A stretch of DNA of 46,244 nucleotides from an uncultured Pelagibacteraceae bacterium. GTDB taxonomy: Bacteria; Pseudomonadota; Alphaproteobacteria; Pelagibacterales; Pelagibacteraceae. The stretch lies in NCBI GenBank assembly GCA_902559075.1, contig CACEGO010000006.1, positions 1 to 46,244 of the forward strand. Reading direction: 5' to 3'. The notes beneath the pieces are model-generated. The model had not been told where the DNA came from, did no database searches, and saw nothing but the letters and a program-made list of their open reading frames with translations. A program made the position numbers and the translations under genes. Positions 35,055 to 43,281 of this stretch are shown piece by piece. Every line of letters starts with the position of its first letter. The first letter of the stretch is position 1.

Positions 35055-35510
35055 ATGAAAGCATCAAATTTTACTTTACCCTCAACAAATAAAAAAAATT
35101 TCACTTTAAAAGAAACTTTAGGAAACTATGTCGTTCTATACTTCTATCCTAAAGACGATACTCCGGGCTGTACTATAGAAACTAATGATTTTAATAAGCT
35201 TTATTCAAAATTTAAAAAATTAGATTGTGAAGTTTATGGGATATCTAAAGATAGTATAAAAAGTCACAATAAATTCAAAGAAAAATACAAAATTAAATTT
35301 GATTTACTTTCTGATGAAGAAATAAAAGTTTTAAAAAAATATAAAGTTTGGGGTAAAAAAAAATTTATGGGAAGAGAATTTATGGGCGTGATCAGAAGTA
35401 CTTTTTTAATTGATAAAAAAGGAAAAACTATAAAAGTTTGGAATAATGTTAAAGTTAAAGACCACGCTAAAGAAGTATTGGAGACTTTACAAAGTATTGT
35501 AAAAAAATAA
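35055..35510 (+). CDS. bcp: Peroxiredoxin, Bcp/PrxQ type
   Basis: A 151-residue thiol peroxidase. The peroxidatic Cys39 is in FYPKDDTPGCTIETNDF; residue 44, where E. coli Bcp has its resolving cysteine, is Asn, so this is a 1-Cys or alternative-resolving form. Cys58-like residues occur later in LDCEVYGIS, which might serve. Also seen is GVIRSTFLIDKKGK. It reduces hydroperoxides with thioredoxin or glutaredoxin. The ATG follows the GT9 stop with no gap. A GC-rich terminator hairpin follows the gene. Confidence 0.92.
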   Translation: MKASNFTLPSTNKKNFTLKETLGNYVVLYFYPKDDTPGCTIETNDFNKLYSKFKKLDCEVYGISKDSIKSHNKFKEKYKIKFDLLSDEEIKVLKKYKVWGKKKFMGREFMGVIRSTFLIDKKGKTIKVWNNVKVKDHAKEVLETLQSIVKK

Positions 35511-35535
35511 AAAGGCCCCATTTCTGGGGCCCTTT
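35511..35535 (+). terminator. Terminator hairpin after bcp
   Basis: GGCCCC (35514-35519) pairs with GGGGCC (35526-35531) across a six-base loop, flanked by AAA and TTT that extend the stem past one bulged base. It starts one base after the bcp stop. The GC stem is striking in this AT-rich setting. The T tract is short, and because the flanks are symmetrical it might work in both directions. Confidence 0.75.
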
Positions 35536-35580
35536 GTTAACTAACTAGAGAGAGAAATTGTAGTTAATTCATTATATTTT

Positions 35581-35627
35581 TAGAGGCTCTTCAATGAGAT
35601 AACGACATGGAGATCGAAGAGCCTCTA
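35581..35627. repeat. 12-base inverted repeat with 23-base loop downstream of amtB
   Basis: TAGAGGCTCTTC (35581-35592) and GAAGAGCCTCTA (35616-35627) are perfect inverted repeats around a 23-base spacer. The element begins 13 bases after the amtB stop on the minus strand. It could be the amtB terminator or an mRNA 3'-end stabiliser, but neither strand shows a good T run right after the stem, and the large loop is unusual for a terminator. A small regulatory RNA or protein-binding site is also possible. Confidence 0.6.
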
Positions 35628-35639
35628 TATTGCATACAA

Positions 35640-36941
35640 TTAGTCACGTATTGCGTATGCTATTACTCCTGTTTCTGTAACGTCAGTACCTTTGGTTTCA
35701 GCTTCTTTACTTAGTCTAATTCCAAATGTAGCTTTCATTATTGACCAGATTATATAGGACACAGCAAACACAAAAATGTTTATTGAAAGTACACCAATTA
35801 ATTGTGCACTAAACGTTGCATCAGTATTTGTAAGTGGTACAGCTAGAGTTCCCCATATACCAGCAAACATGTGAGCTGGTATTGCACCTACAACATCGTC
35901 TAATTTAAAACTGAATAAAAGCTTAGTTCCAAATACCACAATCAAACCACCAATAGCTCCAATAAATATTGCTGCTAAAGGTGAAGGTGCCAATGGTTCA
36001 GCTGTTATAGCTACTAGACCACCAATTGCTCCGTTTAACATTTGAATTACATCTGTTTTGCCAAACATTAATCTTGTGATTATTGCAGCGGCCATAACAC
36101 CACCACAGGCAGCAAGATTAGTATTAATAAATATACTTGATACAGCAACTGCATCATCAAATGTTCCAATGGCTAGCTGAGATCCACCATTGAATCCAAA
36201 CCAACCTAACCATAAAATAAATACTCCAACTGTTACTAATGGAATTGAAGAAGCAGCAAAAGGTTTAATTGCTTTTGCTTCACCTTTACTATCAAATCTT
36301 CCATATCTAGCACCTAATAGCATGATACCAGCTAAAGCAGCTGCACCACCAGTTGAGTGAACTAGTGTTGAACCAGCAAAATCAGAGAAGCCAAGTTCTG
36401 CTAACCAGCCTCCACCCCATTGCCAACCCATAACGATTGGATAAATTACTCCAGCTAAAAGAGCTGCAAATAAGAAAAATGGCCATAGCTTTATTCTTTC
36501 AGCCATAGCACCTGAACAAATTGAAACTGTTGTTGCACAGAATACCATTTGGAAGAACCAGTCTGAACCATCTGCATAACCTGTATCTACTGCACTTGCA
36601 TCTGACCAAGGTGTAAATGTTCCAATATATCCTCCTTCAGGAATTCCGTAAGCTAAATTGTAACCAAAAAGCCAAAACATAATTCCGGCAATTGAATACA
36701 GACCAATATTTTTAGCACAAATTACTGATACACTTTTTGAGGTTACCATACCAGATTCTAGCATCGCAAAACCTGCTGCCATGAACATGACAAGGAAACC
36801 ACAAATTAAAAATAGTAGCGAGTTAAATATCGCTTGAACTTCTCCAGAGACTGTTGTCTCTGCCATACCTGCACTACTCATGTTTAATAAAAATATTAAA
36901 CTTAGAAGCGGTGCTGATATTTTTTTTATTAATTTAGTCAT
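35640..36941 (-). CDS. amtB: Ammonium transporter
   Basis: A 433-residue Amt protein with a cleavable signal peptide (SAGMA|ET near residue 28) and 11 membrane helices. Typical are MFMAAGFAMLESGMVTSKSV near residue 52, the first pore histidine in LVHSTGGAAALAG, FNGGSQLAIG, and the second pore histidine in AHMFAGIWGTLAVPL. The protein takes up ammonium. No glnK/PII gene is next to it. Its ribosome site lies inside a small hairpin (36944-36968), and a 12-base inverted repeat lies just downstream of the stop. Confidence 0.95.
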   Translation of the reverse strand: MTKLIKKISAPLLSLIFLLNMSSAGMAETTVSGEVQAIFNSLLFLICGFLVMFMAAGFAMLESGMVTSKSVSVICAKNIGLYSIAGIMFWLFGYNLAYGIPEGGYIGTFTPWSDASAVDTGYADGSDWFFQMVFCATTVSICSGAMAERIKLWPFFLFAALLAGVIYPIVMGWQWGGGWLAELGFSDFAGSTLVHSTGGAAALAGIMLLGARYGRFDSKGEAKAIKPFAASSIPLVTVGVFILWLGWFGFNGGSQLAIGTFDDAVAVSSIFINTNLAACGGVMAAAIITRLMFGKTDVIQMLNGAIGGLVAITAEPLAPSPLAAIFIGAIGGLIVVFGTKLLFSFKLDDVVGAIPAHMFAGIWGTLAVPLTNTDATFSAQLIGVLSINIFVFAVSYIIWSIMKATFGIRLSKEAETKGTDVTETGVIAYAIRD

Positions 36942-36943
36942 TA

Positions 36944-36968
36944 GACCTCCACTTGTTTAAATGGAGTC
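36944..36968 (-). promoter_or_regulatory. Hairpin holding the amtB ribosome binding site
   Basis: On the minus strand GACTCCA (36968-36962) can pair with TGGAGGTC (36951-36944), a seven-pair stem with one bulged G and a 10-base loop. The strong Shine-Dalgarno GGAGG (36950-36946) is within the 3' arm, four bases before the amtB ATG. If formed, the stem would hide the site, which is a simple way to regulate translation. The pairing is seen in the sequence; the regulation is inference. Confidence 0.4.
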
Positions 36969-37037
36969 TTATAGTTTTAATAAATTTATAAACTAACGCT
37001 GATTAGGAAAATTGGCTATGCAGTTTTTGCATATACT

Positions 37038-37074
37038 AACAGCCCTAAACGATTATTTAAACGTTAGGGCTGTT
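37038..37074 (-). terminator. Terminator-like hairpin after the HU gene
   Basis: AACAGCCCTAA (37038-37048) pairs with TTAGGGCTGTT (37064-37074), extended by CG/CG with one bulged base, around a 10-base AT loop. It lies 11 bases after the HU stop on the minus strand. The T tract is weak, so it may end transcription with help or stabilise the abundant HU mRNA. Confidence 0.65.
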
Positions 37075-37085
37075 AAAGAAAAATA

Positions 37086-37361
37086 TTATCTGTTGAATAC
37101 TTCTTTTAAAGCTTTAGCTGGTAAGAATTTTACCTTTTGAGAAGCAGCAATTTGGATCTGCTCACCCGTTCTTGGGTTTCTTCCAACTCTTGCTTTTCTC
37201 TTAGCAACTTTATACGTACCAAACCCCGCAATTTTTACAGAGTCATCACCTTTTAGAGCATCTAAAATAGTGTTGGTAATTGTATCAAAAGTTCGCTCAG
37301 CATCTGCTTTACTCATGTTTAATGAGCCAGAAAGCTTAGCAATTAGTTGTTTTTTGTTCAT
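37086..37361 (-). CDS. hup: HU-type DNA-binding protein
   Basis: A 91-residue DNABII protein of standard length. It has MNKKQLIAKLSGSLNMSKAD with the helical dimer part, then GFGTYKVAKRKARVGRNPRT with the DNA-inserting arm containing RNPRTGE, and ends KALKEVFNR. It bends and packages DNA and is a main nucleoid protein in small genomes. A GGAG ribosome site precedes the ATG. Transcribed alone, with hairpins on both sides. Confidence 0.95.
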   Translation of the reverse strand: MNKKQLIAKLSGSLNMSKADAERTFDTITNTILDALKGDDSVKIAGFGTYKVAKRKARVGRNPRTGEQIQIAASQKVKFLPAKALKEVFNR

Positions 37362-37470
37362 TTTAGCTCCGGTTTTGTTGGTTAATATTCATACTTGTCA
37401 TAAACGTTGATAAATCAAGCTTTTTTTTAGTGTCTTAATTTTTTTTATACACAATATGTTGTTGATGCTT

Positions 37471-37499
37471 AAAAAAGTCTATATTTTATTGACTTTTTT
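37471..37499 (-). terminator. Symmetrical hairpin after rseP
   Basis: AAAAAAGTC (37471-37479) and GACTTTTTT (37491-37499) form a nine-pair stem with an 11-base loop, 20 bases past the rseP stop. Because A and T runs flank both sides it could act as a terminator in either direction. The GC content of the stem is low, so strength is doubtful. Confidence 0.45.
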
Positions 37500-37519
37500 T
37501 AACTGTTTTTAAAAATATT

Positions 37520-38632
37520 TTATCTAAATAAACCAAGGTCTTTTAAGTCATTAAATGTCGTAAAAAACATCAAAGATAACAATAAAAACAAACCGATTCG
37601 AAAAAATCCCTCTTGTGTTTTTTGTGATAAAGGACGGCCTAAAACTTTCTCAAAAGCATAAAACATTAAGTGACCACCATCCAACATTGGGATTGGAAAT
37701 AAATTAATCAAACCTAAACTTATAGAAATATAAGCCATCATACTAATGAAGGCCAACACACCAAACGTAGCAACTTGTCCAGAAATTTTAGCAATTCTAA
37801 TTGGACCTCCTAATTGAGAAGTGTCTGCTTTACCTAATATCATTCCTCCTATGTATTTTAATGAAGAGACACTAACAAAGTAAACTTCATTAGCTGCATG
37901 ATATAATGCTTGTGCTGGACCTAATTTTACATGATTAATTTTATCGTTGTAAGCACTCAATTTAATACCAACCATTCTTTTATTGATTTTATTTCCTAAA
38001 CCATCATCTCCTTCAACAACATTTGGTTTTACTTTTAATATTAATTCATCATAAGAACGCTTAACTTTAAAATCTATAAAGTCCCCTGTAGACATGGTTA
38101 TATATTTAGAAACCTCCATAATACTTTTAACTTCGTTACCATCAATTTCTAAAATTATATCCTCATTTTTTAATCCTCCTAACATTGCAGGGCTATCTTT
38201 TTGAACTTCGCTGATTACTGCAGGAGTAAAATCTTTACCGACAAATGTATAAATACAAAAAAAGATTACTAGTGCTAACAAGAAGTTAGCCAAAGGTCCG
38301 CCAAAAACAATTAATACTCTTTGATATAAAGGTTTTAATATAAATAATTTTTCTCTTTCCTCTTCATTATATTTTTCTAAAATCTCTTCATGATCTGCTT
38401 GTGAATAAACGTTCCGATCACCAAAAAACTTAACATAACCACCTAAAGGAATAGCGCAAATTTTCCATCTTGTTCCATATTTGTCATTCCAACCAAACAA
38501 TTCTTTACCAAATCCAATTGAAAAATCTGTTACTCCAACACCATATTTTCTCGCAAAATAATAATGTCCATATTCATGGATAAATACTACTACTAAAATT
38601 AATATTAAAAATGGAATTATATAACTAAGCAT
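37520..38632 (-). CDS. rseP: Site-2 protease RseP
   Basis: A 370-residue M50 intramembrane zinc protease. The HEYGH active site is at residues 19-23 in the first helix, a PDZ domain runs from about 125 to 200 (SPAMLGGLKNEDIILEIDGN), and the second catalytic motif LINLFPIPMLDGGHL is near residue 308. RseP cuts membrane-bound anti-sigma factors and left-over signal peptides. The usual neighbours (dxr, bamA, cdsA) are absent: here it lies between HU and a DadA-type oxidoreductase. Confidence 0.95.
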   Translation of the reverse strand: MLSYIIPFLILILVVVFIHEYGHYYFARKYGVGVTDFSIGFGKELFGWNDKYGTRWKICAIPLGGYVKFFGDRNVYSQADHEEILEKYNEEEREKLFILKPLYQRVLIVFGGPLANFLLALVIFFCIYTFVGKDFTPAVISEVQKDSPAMLGGLKNEDIILEIDGNEVKSIMEVSKYITMSTGDFIDFKVKRSYDELILKVKPNVVEGDDGLGNKINKRMVGIKLSAYNDKINHVKLGPAQALYHAANEVYFVSVSSLKYIGGMILGKADTSQLGGPIRIAKISGQVATFGVLAFISMMAYISISLGLINLFPIPMLDGGHLMFYAFEKVLGRPLSQKTQEGFFRIGLFLLLSLMFFTTFNDLKDLGLFR

Positions 38633-38673
38633 ATTTCTATATTTTAAATTAATATTAAATTATTCACAACACT

Positions 38674-40020
38674 TCAGATGTTAAATTTATCCTTAATTTT
38701 ATAAAAAAAAATAGCTAATCTAAAATAAAAAACTCTTAGTTTTGGAAATATAAATTTCTTTGGTAAACCTTTATAAATCTTTGAAATATCTAAATCTTTG
38801 CTATTGGATGAAAAAACAAGTTTAGACAATTGTTTTCCTGTCCATGGTGCTGCACTCACGCCAACTCCGCTATATCCAAATCCATAATAAATTTCTTCAT
38901 TTTCTATTTTACCAATTGAAGGAGTAAGTTTTTGCGATAAGGCTATTAATCCCCTCCAATTATATTCAATAGTAATATTTTTCCACTTTGGAAAAATGTT
39001 TTTTAAAAATTTTTCCATATCATTTGCTCTATTTAGATTGGATTGATCGCTTCCTTCAAAATCTCCTCTTGTTCCAAATAAAATACGATTATCGGGTAAT
39101 TTTCGATAATAATATAAAAGGTTTTTTGAATTAGCTATTGGCGCATAAGTATTAAAGTTATGTAAGCTAAGCTCTTCATTTGTTAGTGGTCTCGTTACAA
39201 TAATATTTGAAATAACAGGTAAAACTCTTCCATCTAATTCTGGAACTAATCCCTCTTGATAAAATCCGTTGGTTGCAACTACAATTTTTTTTGTTTTTAT
39301 AGAACCCTCATTAGTTTTTAAATGATAAGAACCATTTTCCTTTTCAATTTTATCTACTTTTGAATTTTCATATATTTTTAATTTTTTAGATAAAGCATAT
39401 TTTGCAAGTCCATTTACAAATTTTAGAGGATTAATTGCAAATCCAGGTTTATATGAAAATGCTCCAAATTGTTCCGTTCCACCATGACCAATTTCATTAA
39501 ATTCTTCTTTTGAATATACTTGAGTTTCAATACCAAATTCTGACTTATAAGCCTCGGCTTGTTCTTTAATTTGTTGAAATTTACTTTTATGATGAGCGAC
39601 CACAAAGTTATTTTCACCTGTCATATCACAATCAATATTATAATTTTCTATAATTTCTTTTGTATAATTTGCTCCTTCTACAGAATTTTTAAAAAATTTT
39701 TTAGTTTCTTCTTTTCCATAAACAGACTGCATTTTTTTAAATGACATCTTGCTTGGAGGTAAGCAGCAAAATCCAGCGTTACGAGAAGAAGCTCCCCAAC
39801 CTACTTTTCCTGCTTCTACTAAAACAACATCTAAATTATAATTTTCAATTAAGTTTATCGCACAAAGCAAACCTGTGTAACCACCACCAATTACAACTAT
39901 TTCTGAATTAAAATCTTTTTGAAGTTTATCTAAATTTAAATCATCACTTGAGTTTGCTTCCCAGTAACTACTAACGGGCTTATTAAACTGATAAATATCT
40001 GAATGATAAATATTATTCAT
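38674..40020 (-). CDS. DadA-type FAD-dependent oxidoreductase (second copy)
   Basis: A 448-residue DAO-family protein. It opens with SYWEANSSDDLNLDKLQ, the N-terminal layout seen in gamma-glutamylputrescine oxidases, followed by IVVIGGGYTGLLCAINLIEN (FAD motif), GWGASSRNAGFCC, the mid part IVVATNGFYQEGLVPE, and the C-terminal FGYSGVGVSAAPWTGKQLSK. It likely oxidises an amine or N-substituted amino acid. It overlaps ytoQ by four bases, so they are co-transcribed. It shares the GASSRN-G motif and length with the enzyme at 12216-13520 but is otherwise rather different. Confidence 0.85.
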   Translation of the reverse strand: MNNIYHSDIYQFNKPVSSYWEANSSDDLNLDKLQKDFNSEIVVIGGGYTGLLCAINLIENYNLDVVLVEAGKVGWGASSRNAGFCCLPPSKMSFKKMQSVYGKEETKKFFKNSVEGANYTKEIIENYNIDCDMTGENNFVVAHHKSKFQQIKEQAEAYKSEFGIETQVYSKEEFNEIGHGGTEQFGAFSYKPGFAINPLKFVNGLAKYALSKKLKIYENSKVDKIEKENGSYHLKTNEGSIKTKKIVVATNGFYQEGLVPELDGRVLPVISNIIVTRPLTNEELSLHNFNTYAPIANSKNLLYYYRKLPDNRILFGTRGDFEGSDQSNLNRANDMEKFLKNIFPKWKNITIEYNWRGLIALSQKLTPSIGKIENEEIYYGFGYSGVGVSAAPWTGKQLSKLVFSSNSKDLDISKIYKGLPKKFIFPKLRVFYFRLAIFFYKIKDKFNI

Positions 40021-40469
40021 TTATCAAGAGAACCACTCAATACATATTTTAGTATTCTAACAGCTTGTTCTTGATCTGAAGCAACAGCTGATGCTGCTGC
40101 ATCAACTTCTTTTAATGCATGTTGGTGATCCTCATTATGAATTATGATAATTGATTTGTGTAAAGCAGCAGCGTAACCAGCATCGAAAGCAGCATTCCAT
40201 TGTTTATATTTTTCACCAAATTTTACGATGATTACATCACAATCTTTGATGGATTTTTTTGTTCTAATTGAATTAATATTTGCTCCTTTTCTATCTTTCC
40301 AAAAATTTTTCTCTTCAGGTCCTAAAATTTCAACCCCACAATCATCTGAGGATGTATGGTCAGTGACAGGAGACAAGAATTGAATATTTAAATTTTGTTT
40401 TTTACAACTTTCAATGATCTCATCACGCCAATTAGTATGTATTTCACCAGCTAAATAAACTTTCAACAT
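40017..40469 (-). CDS. YtoQ family protein
   Basis: A 150-residue protein with the YtoQ pattern: KVYLAGEIHTNWRDEIIESC at the start, FLSPVTDHTSSDDCGVEILG near residue 31, then CDVIIVKFGEKYKQWNAAFDAGYAAALHK around residues 78-106. The Rossmann-like fold resembles nucleoside 2-deoxyribosyltransferases. No proven activity is known to me. A ribosome site (GGAGA) precedes the ATG. It heads a two-gene unit with the FAD oxidoreductase, an association that may point to a nucleotide or cofactor role. Confidence 0.85.
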   Translation of the reverse strand: MLKVYLAGEIHTNWRDEIIESCKKQNLNIQFLSPVTDHTSSDDCGVEILGPEEKNFWKDRKGANINSIRTKKSIKDCDVIIVKFGEKYKQWNAAFDAGYAAALHKSIIIIHNEDHQHALKEVDAAASAVASDQEQAVRILKYVLSGSLDK

Positions 40470-40555
40470 TAATCTCTCCTTAGAATCTAATTTTTTTTAT
40501 ATAATATTATCTTTAATTTAATTTAATAAAAAATAGATTATTATATAAATAAATT

Positions 40556-41041
40556 ATGCCGTCATTTGATGTAATTAGCAAAATTAATTATCAAGAATTT
40601 GATAATGCTTTGGCTAATTGTTTAAGAGAAATCAGTAATCGTTATGATTTTAAAGGGCTTGATATTTCAATTGAGCGAAAAGATAAATTGTTAACTACTA
40701 ATGCCCCTGATGAATTAAAGTTAAAGCAAGTTAATGAACTATTGCAAACCCATTTAGTTAGAAGAAAAGTAGATCCCAGAGTTTTAGAAGTTAAAAGCTC
40801 AGAAGGAGCCTCTGGAGGATCCATTAGACAAGAAAGTGAATTAAAAGAAGGTATCAGCCAAGAGAATGCTAAAAAAATTATTGCTGATATAAAAAAACTT
40901 AAACTTAAAATTCAGATTAAAATTCAAGGTGATGAATTAAGAGTAGATGGTAAAAAGAGAGATGACCTTCAAGAAGCTATAGCTGCAATTAAAGCAATTA
41001 ATATAGGTCTTCCAATTGATTTTGTTAATTTTAGAGATTAA
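40556..41041 (+). CDS. yajQ: YajQ family nucleotide-binding protein
   Basis: A 161-residue protein of the YajQ family (DUF520). It begins MPSFDVISKINYQEFDNALA, has EISNRYDFKGLDISIERKDK near residue 26 with the RYDFKG motif, and ends ELRVDGKKRDDLQEAIAAIK followed by PIDFVNFRD. Two ferredoxin-like domains are expected. Family members bind nucleotides; some bind cyclic di-GMP. Transcribed alone; its stop abuts the convergent SRAP gene stop with no gap. Confidence 0.94.
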   Translation: MPSFDVISKINYQEFDNALANCLREISNRYDFKGLDISIERKDKLLTTNAPDELKLKQVNELLQTHLVRRKVDPRVLEVKSSEGASGGSIRQESELKEGISQENAKKIIADIKKLKLKIQIKIQGDELRVDGKKRDDLQEAIAAIKAINIGLPIDFVNFRD

Positions 41042-41662
41042 TTAAACTTTTTGAATTAAGGAGGCGCTGTTATTTGTAGGTTTGTTTACATCTTTTGATA
41101 CTTCATAATACACAAGGTTAGGTACTTTACGCTCATTTAAAAACACTGAGCCTTGTAATTCTAAATTTAAATAACTATTAACGTCAGTTTGATTTAAAAT
41201 AACTGGCTGCCGGTGGTGTACATCTTTGATATTTTCTTTAGCCTCTTCTGTAATTAAACAAAACTGATTATCTTCGAAAATACCCGCAAAATATATTGTG
41301 TTACTATCTGTTCTCACAAAATAATAAGGAGTTTTTTCTTTCTCTTCCCTTTTCCACTCATAAAAGCCATCGGCTACTGCAACACATCTATTATTTTTAA
41401 TCAATTTTTTAAATGAAACTTTTTCGTCAATTGTTTCTAATCTTGCATTAATCAAGGCTTTAAAATCTTTATCTTTAGCCCAGCTAGGAACTAAACCCCA
41501 TTGTAGATTTTCTAAAGTATTTCCATTTTTATATTTTTTTATTACAGGAAGTTTTTGATAAGGATGAGCGTTATAGTTTTCAGTGTCCTCAACCTGAATT
41601 GCTGACTTAACAAGTTTATTTGTTTTTGTAACTGGATTTTTTACAACGTATCTTCCACACAT
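41042..41662 (-). CDS. SRAP (HMCES/YedK) abasic-site crosslinking protein
   Basis: A 206-residue SRAP domain. The catalytic Cys2 is in MCGRYVV, with NARLETIDEKVSFKKLIKNN near residue 88, the ADGFYEWKREE motif near 114 with active-site Glu, and the DVHHRQPVIL motif holding the active-site His. The protein forms a covalent link with abasic sites in single-stranded DNA to shield them. Its start shares base 41662 with the stop of the TPR gene, so the two are coupled. Confidence 0.92.
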   Translation of the reverse strand: MCGRYVVKNPVTKTNKLVKSAIQVEDTENYNAHPYQKLPVIKKYKNGNTLENLQWGLVPSWAKDKDFKALINARLETIDEKVSFKKLIKNNRCVAVADGFYEWKREEKEKTPYYFVRTDSNTIYFAGIFEDNQFCLITEEAKENIKDVHHRQPVILNQTDVNSYLNLELQGSVFLNERKVPNLVYYEVSKDVNKPTNNSASLIQKV

Positions 41663-42210
41663 TATATTGTTTGATCTTTAATTAATTCTTCTATTTGTTT
41701 AATCATTATTTTTGGAGATCTCATAGCGGGATAAATTTCTTGCGCTTGTTTATAACTTCTAATTGCTTTTTCATAATTCTTTAGTTGAATATTTACCAAA
41801 CCTTGTCCTGCTAAAGCTCCAAAATGTCTTTGCTCTAAAGCTAAAACTTTATCTATGTCGGCTTGAGATTTTTTAAATTCTCCTAGCATATAAAGTACAG
41901 TTGCCCTTTTATTCCAAGCCTCAGCCCAACTTTGATCTATATTAATAACCTCAGTAAAAATATCTTTTGCTTTAATATAGTTTTGGTCTCTCACAAATTG
42001 AGATCCTTCTTCTAATCTTGCTGTTAGTTTTTCATTTGTGGGGTGTGTACTCCATAAAGCCCAAATTTCTTGTTCTATTATTAAAGCAACTTTTGATTTA
42101 TTTGCTTTTAACTCATTAAACAATTGGTTAAGTCTTGTGTCTCTTTCATTTGCTAAAGAGCTAATTTGTGACAATGAATAAAAAAAAATTACTAAGAATA
42201 ACTTCTTCAT
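41662..42210 (-). CDS. Secreted TPR-repeat protein
   Basis: A 182-residue protein with a signal peptide (KKLFLVIFFYSLSQISSLAN) and about three tetratricopeptide repeats, clearest in SWAEAWNKRATVLYMLGEFK, HFGALAGQGLVNIQLKNYEK and the following AIRSYKQAQEIYPAM. The N-terminal part before the repeats has a LFNELKANKSKVALIIEQEI segment typical of small alphaproteobacterial TPR proteins. It should act in the periplasm as a scaffold; partners are unknown. One-base overlap with the SRAP gene. Confidence 0.88.
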   Translation of the reverse strand: MKKLFLVIFFYSLSQISSLANERDTRLNQLFNELKANKSKVALIIEQEIWALWSTHPTNEKLTARLEEGSQFVRDQNYIKAKDIFTEVINIDQSWAEAWNKRATVLYMLGEFKKSQADIDKVLALEQRHFGALAGQGLVNIQLKNYEKAIRSYKQAQEIYPAMRSPKIMIKQIEELIKDQTI

Positions 42211-42250
42211 AATTAAGTATTATCAAATATTAGAATTAGAGTCTTTGGTC

Positions 42251-42481
42251 TTAACTGTCCTGGTTGTTATTTTTACAACTATAAAAAGAAATATCTTTTT
42301 CTTTTTCCTCATGTTTTATATTAGTTGTAATTTGATGAATAAGTTCACCTGTTTTTCTAGTGTAGACTGCAGACTCAGAATAATTTCCATCTTTATTTAA
42401 TGCTTGGATTAAGAAAATATCCTTATTCGAAATTTTAACTTCTAAATCAATTTTATTAAAAAATTCAGATAAATTTTTCAC
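42251..42481 (-). CDS. Small uncharacterised protein, possibly the end of a broken lipoprotein gene
   Basis: From GTG 42481-42479 this gives 76 residues (starting MKNLSEFFNKIDLEVKISNK) with a Cys near the C terminus and no known family. The same frame is open upstream to 42610 and adds 43 residues (NCKFEKVILKNPEYNFESLT onward) that look coding. Before that, in the next frame, bases about 42611-42669 code for a hydrophobic run (YIAYFLVSLLLKLKL). One base less in the A run near 42611 would join them into a lipoprotein-like start ending in LNC. So either the gene starts at the GTG, or a frameshift has broken it. Confidence 0.55.
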   Translation of the reverse strand: MKNLSEFFNKIDLEVKISNKDIFLIQALNKDGNYSESAVYTRKTGELIHQITTNIKHEEKEKDISFYSCKNNNQDS

Positions 42482-42669
42482 AAATAAACTATCTAGTGCT
42501 TTTGACTCAATAATTAACTCATCAATATTTTTTCTTTGAATTTGATCTTTTGTTAAAGACTCGAAATTATATTCTGGATTTTTAAGTATAACTTTTTCAA
42601 ATTTACAATTTTAACTTAAGCAAAAGTGAAACTAAAAAGTAAGCAATATATAAGTAAAAAATATTTGAT

Positions 42670-43281
42670 TTAATTCATAACATTAATAATACTATTCTTA
42701 ATTGTTTCACTTACTATAAGTGTACCATCTTTATTAGGGTGTATACCATCTTGTTGATTTAAACTTGGATTAAGTGCCACACCTTCGAGAAGAAACGGAA
42801 TTAATGGTAAATTATATTTTTTTGATAATTTTGGATAAATACCATCAAAATCTTTTTTGTATTTTTTTCCATGCGTATCTGGCGCAACCATCCCTGCTAA
42901 AATAATGTTAATTTTTTTGGTCTTAGCAATATTTATAATTTGTTCTAAATTTCTTTCAGTTTCATTTGGCTGAATGCCTCTAAGCATATCATTAGCGCCT
43001 AGACCTAAAATGATTAAATCTATTCCTGGTTCAGATAAACTCCAGTCAGCTCTATTTAATCCACCTGATGAAGTGCTTCCGGAAACACTTCCATTAATGA
43101 CTTTAATATCTAATCCGGCTTTCTTAAGGTTTTTTTCTAAAACTATTGATAAATGATGTTCTTTAGCTAAACCATATCCAGCCATCAAACTATCACCAAA
43201 TAAAACTACCTTTTCTATTGCGCTTGCGTTTATGTGCACTAGAAAGATTATCAAAATTTTTATAAATATACTTTTATTCAT
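42670..43281 (-). CDS. tesA: TesA-type GDSL esterase / acyl-CoA thioesterase I
   Basis: A 203-residue SGNH hydrolase. I choose ATG 43281-43279, which gives a signal peptide ([20 protein letters not shown], then AIEKVV); the frame extends 12 codons further to 43317 inside the divergent ABC gene. Catalytic blocks are VVLFGDSLMAGYG (Ser nucleophile), GLGANDMLRG (Gly/Asn oxyanion) and DGIHPN (Asp/His). It cleaves thioesters, lysophospholipids or aryl esters in the periplasm. Its start overlaps the ybbA start by two bases on the opposite strand, an order also seen in E. coli where tesA and ybbA diverge. Confidence 0.9.
   Translation of the reverse strand: MNKSIFIKILIIFLVHINASAIEKVVLFGDSLMAGYGLAKEHHLSIVLEKNLKKAGLDIKVINGSVSGSTSSGGLNRADWSLSEPGIDLIILGLGANDMLRGIQPNETERNLEQIINIAKTKKINIILAGMVAPDTHGKKYKKDFDGIYPKLSKKYNLPLIPFLLEGVALNPSLNQQDGIHPNKDGTLIVSETIKNSIINVMN

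Noticed and set aside
37362..37519. Small RNA or tRNA in the gap between hup and rseP
   Set aside because: Only AT runs, a weak symmetrical hairpin and a presumed hup promoter are visible; there is no cloverleaf or conserved RNA core.
43232..43279. Longer N terminus for YbbA
   Set aside because: It reads through the tesA signal peptide region; the normal YbbA start ([10 protein letters not shown]) is at 43280.
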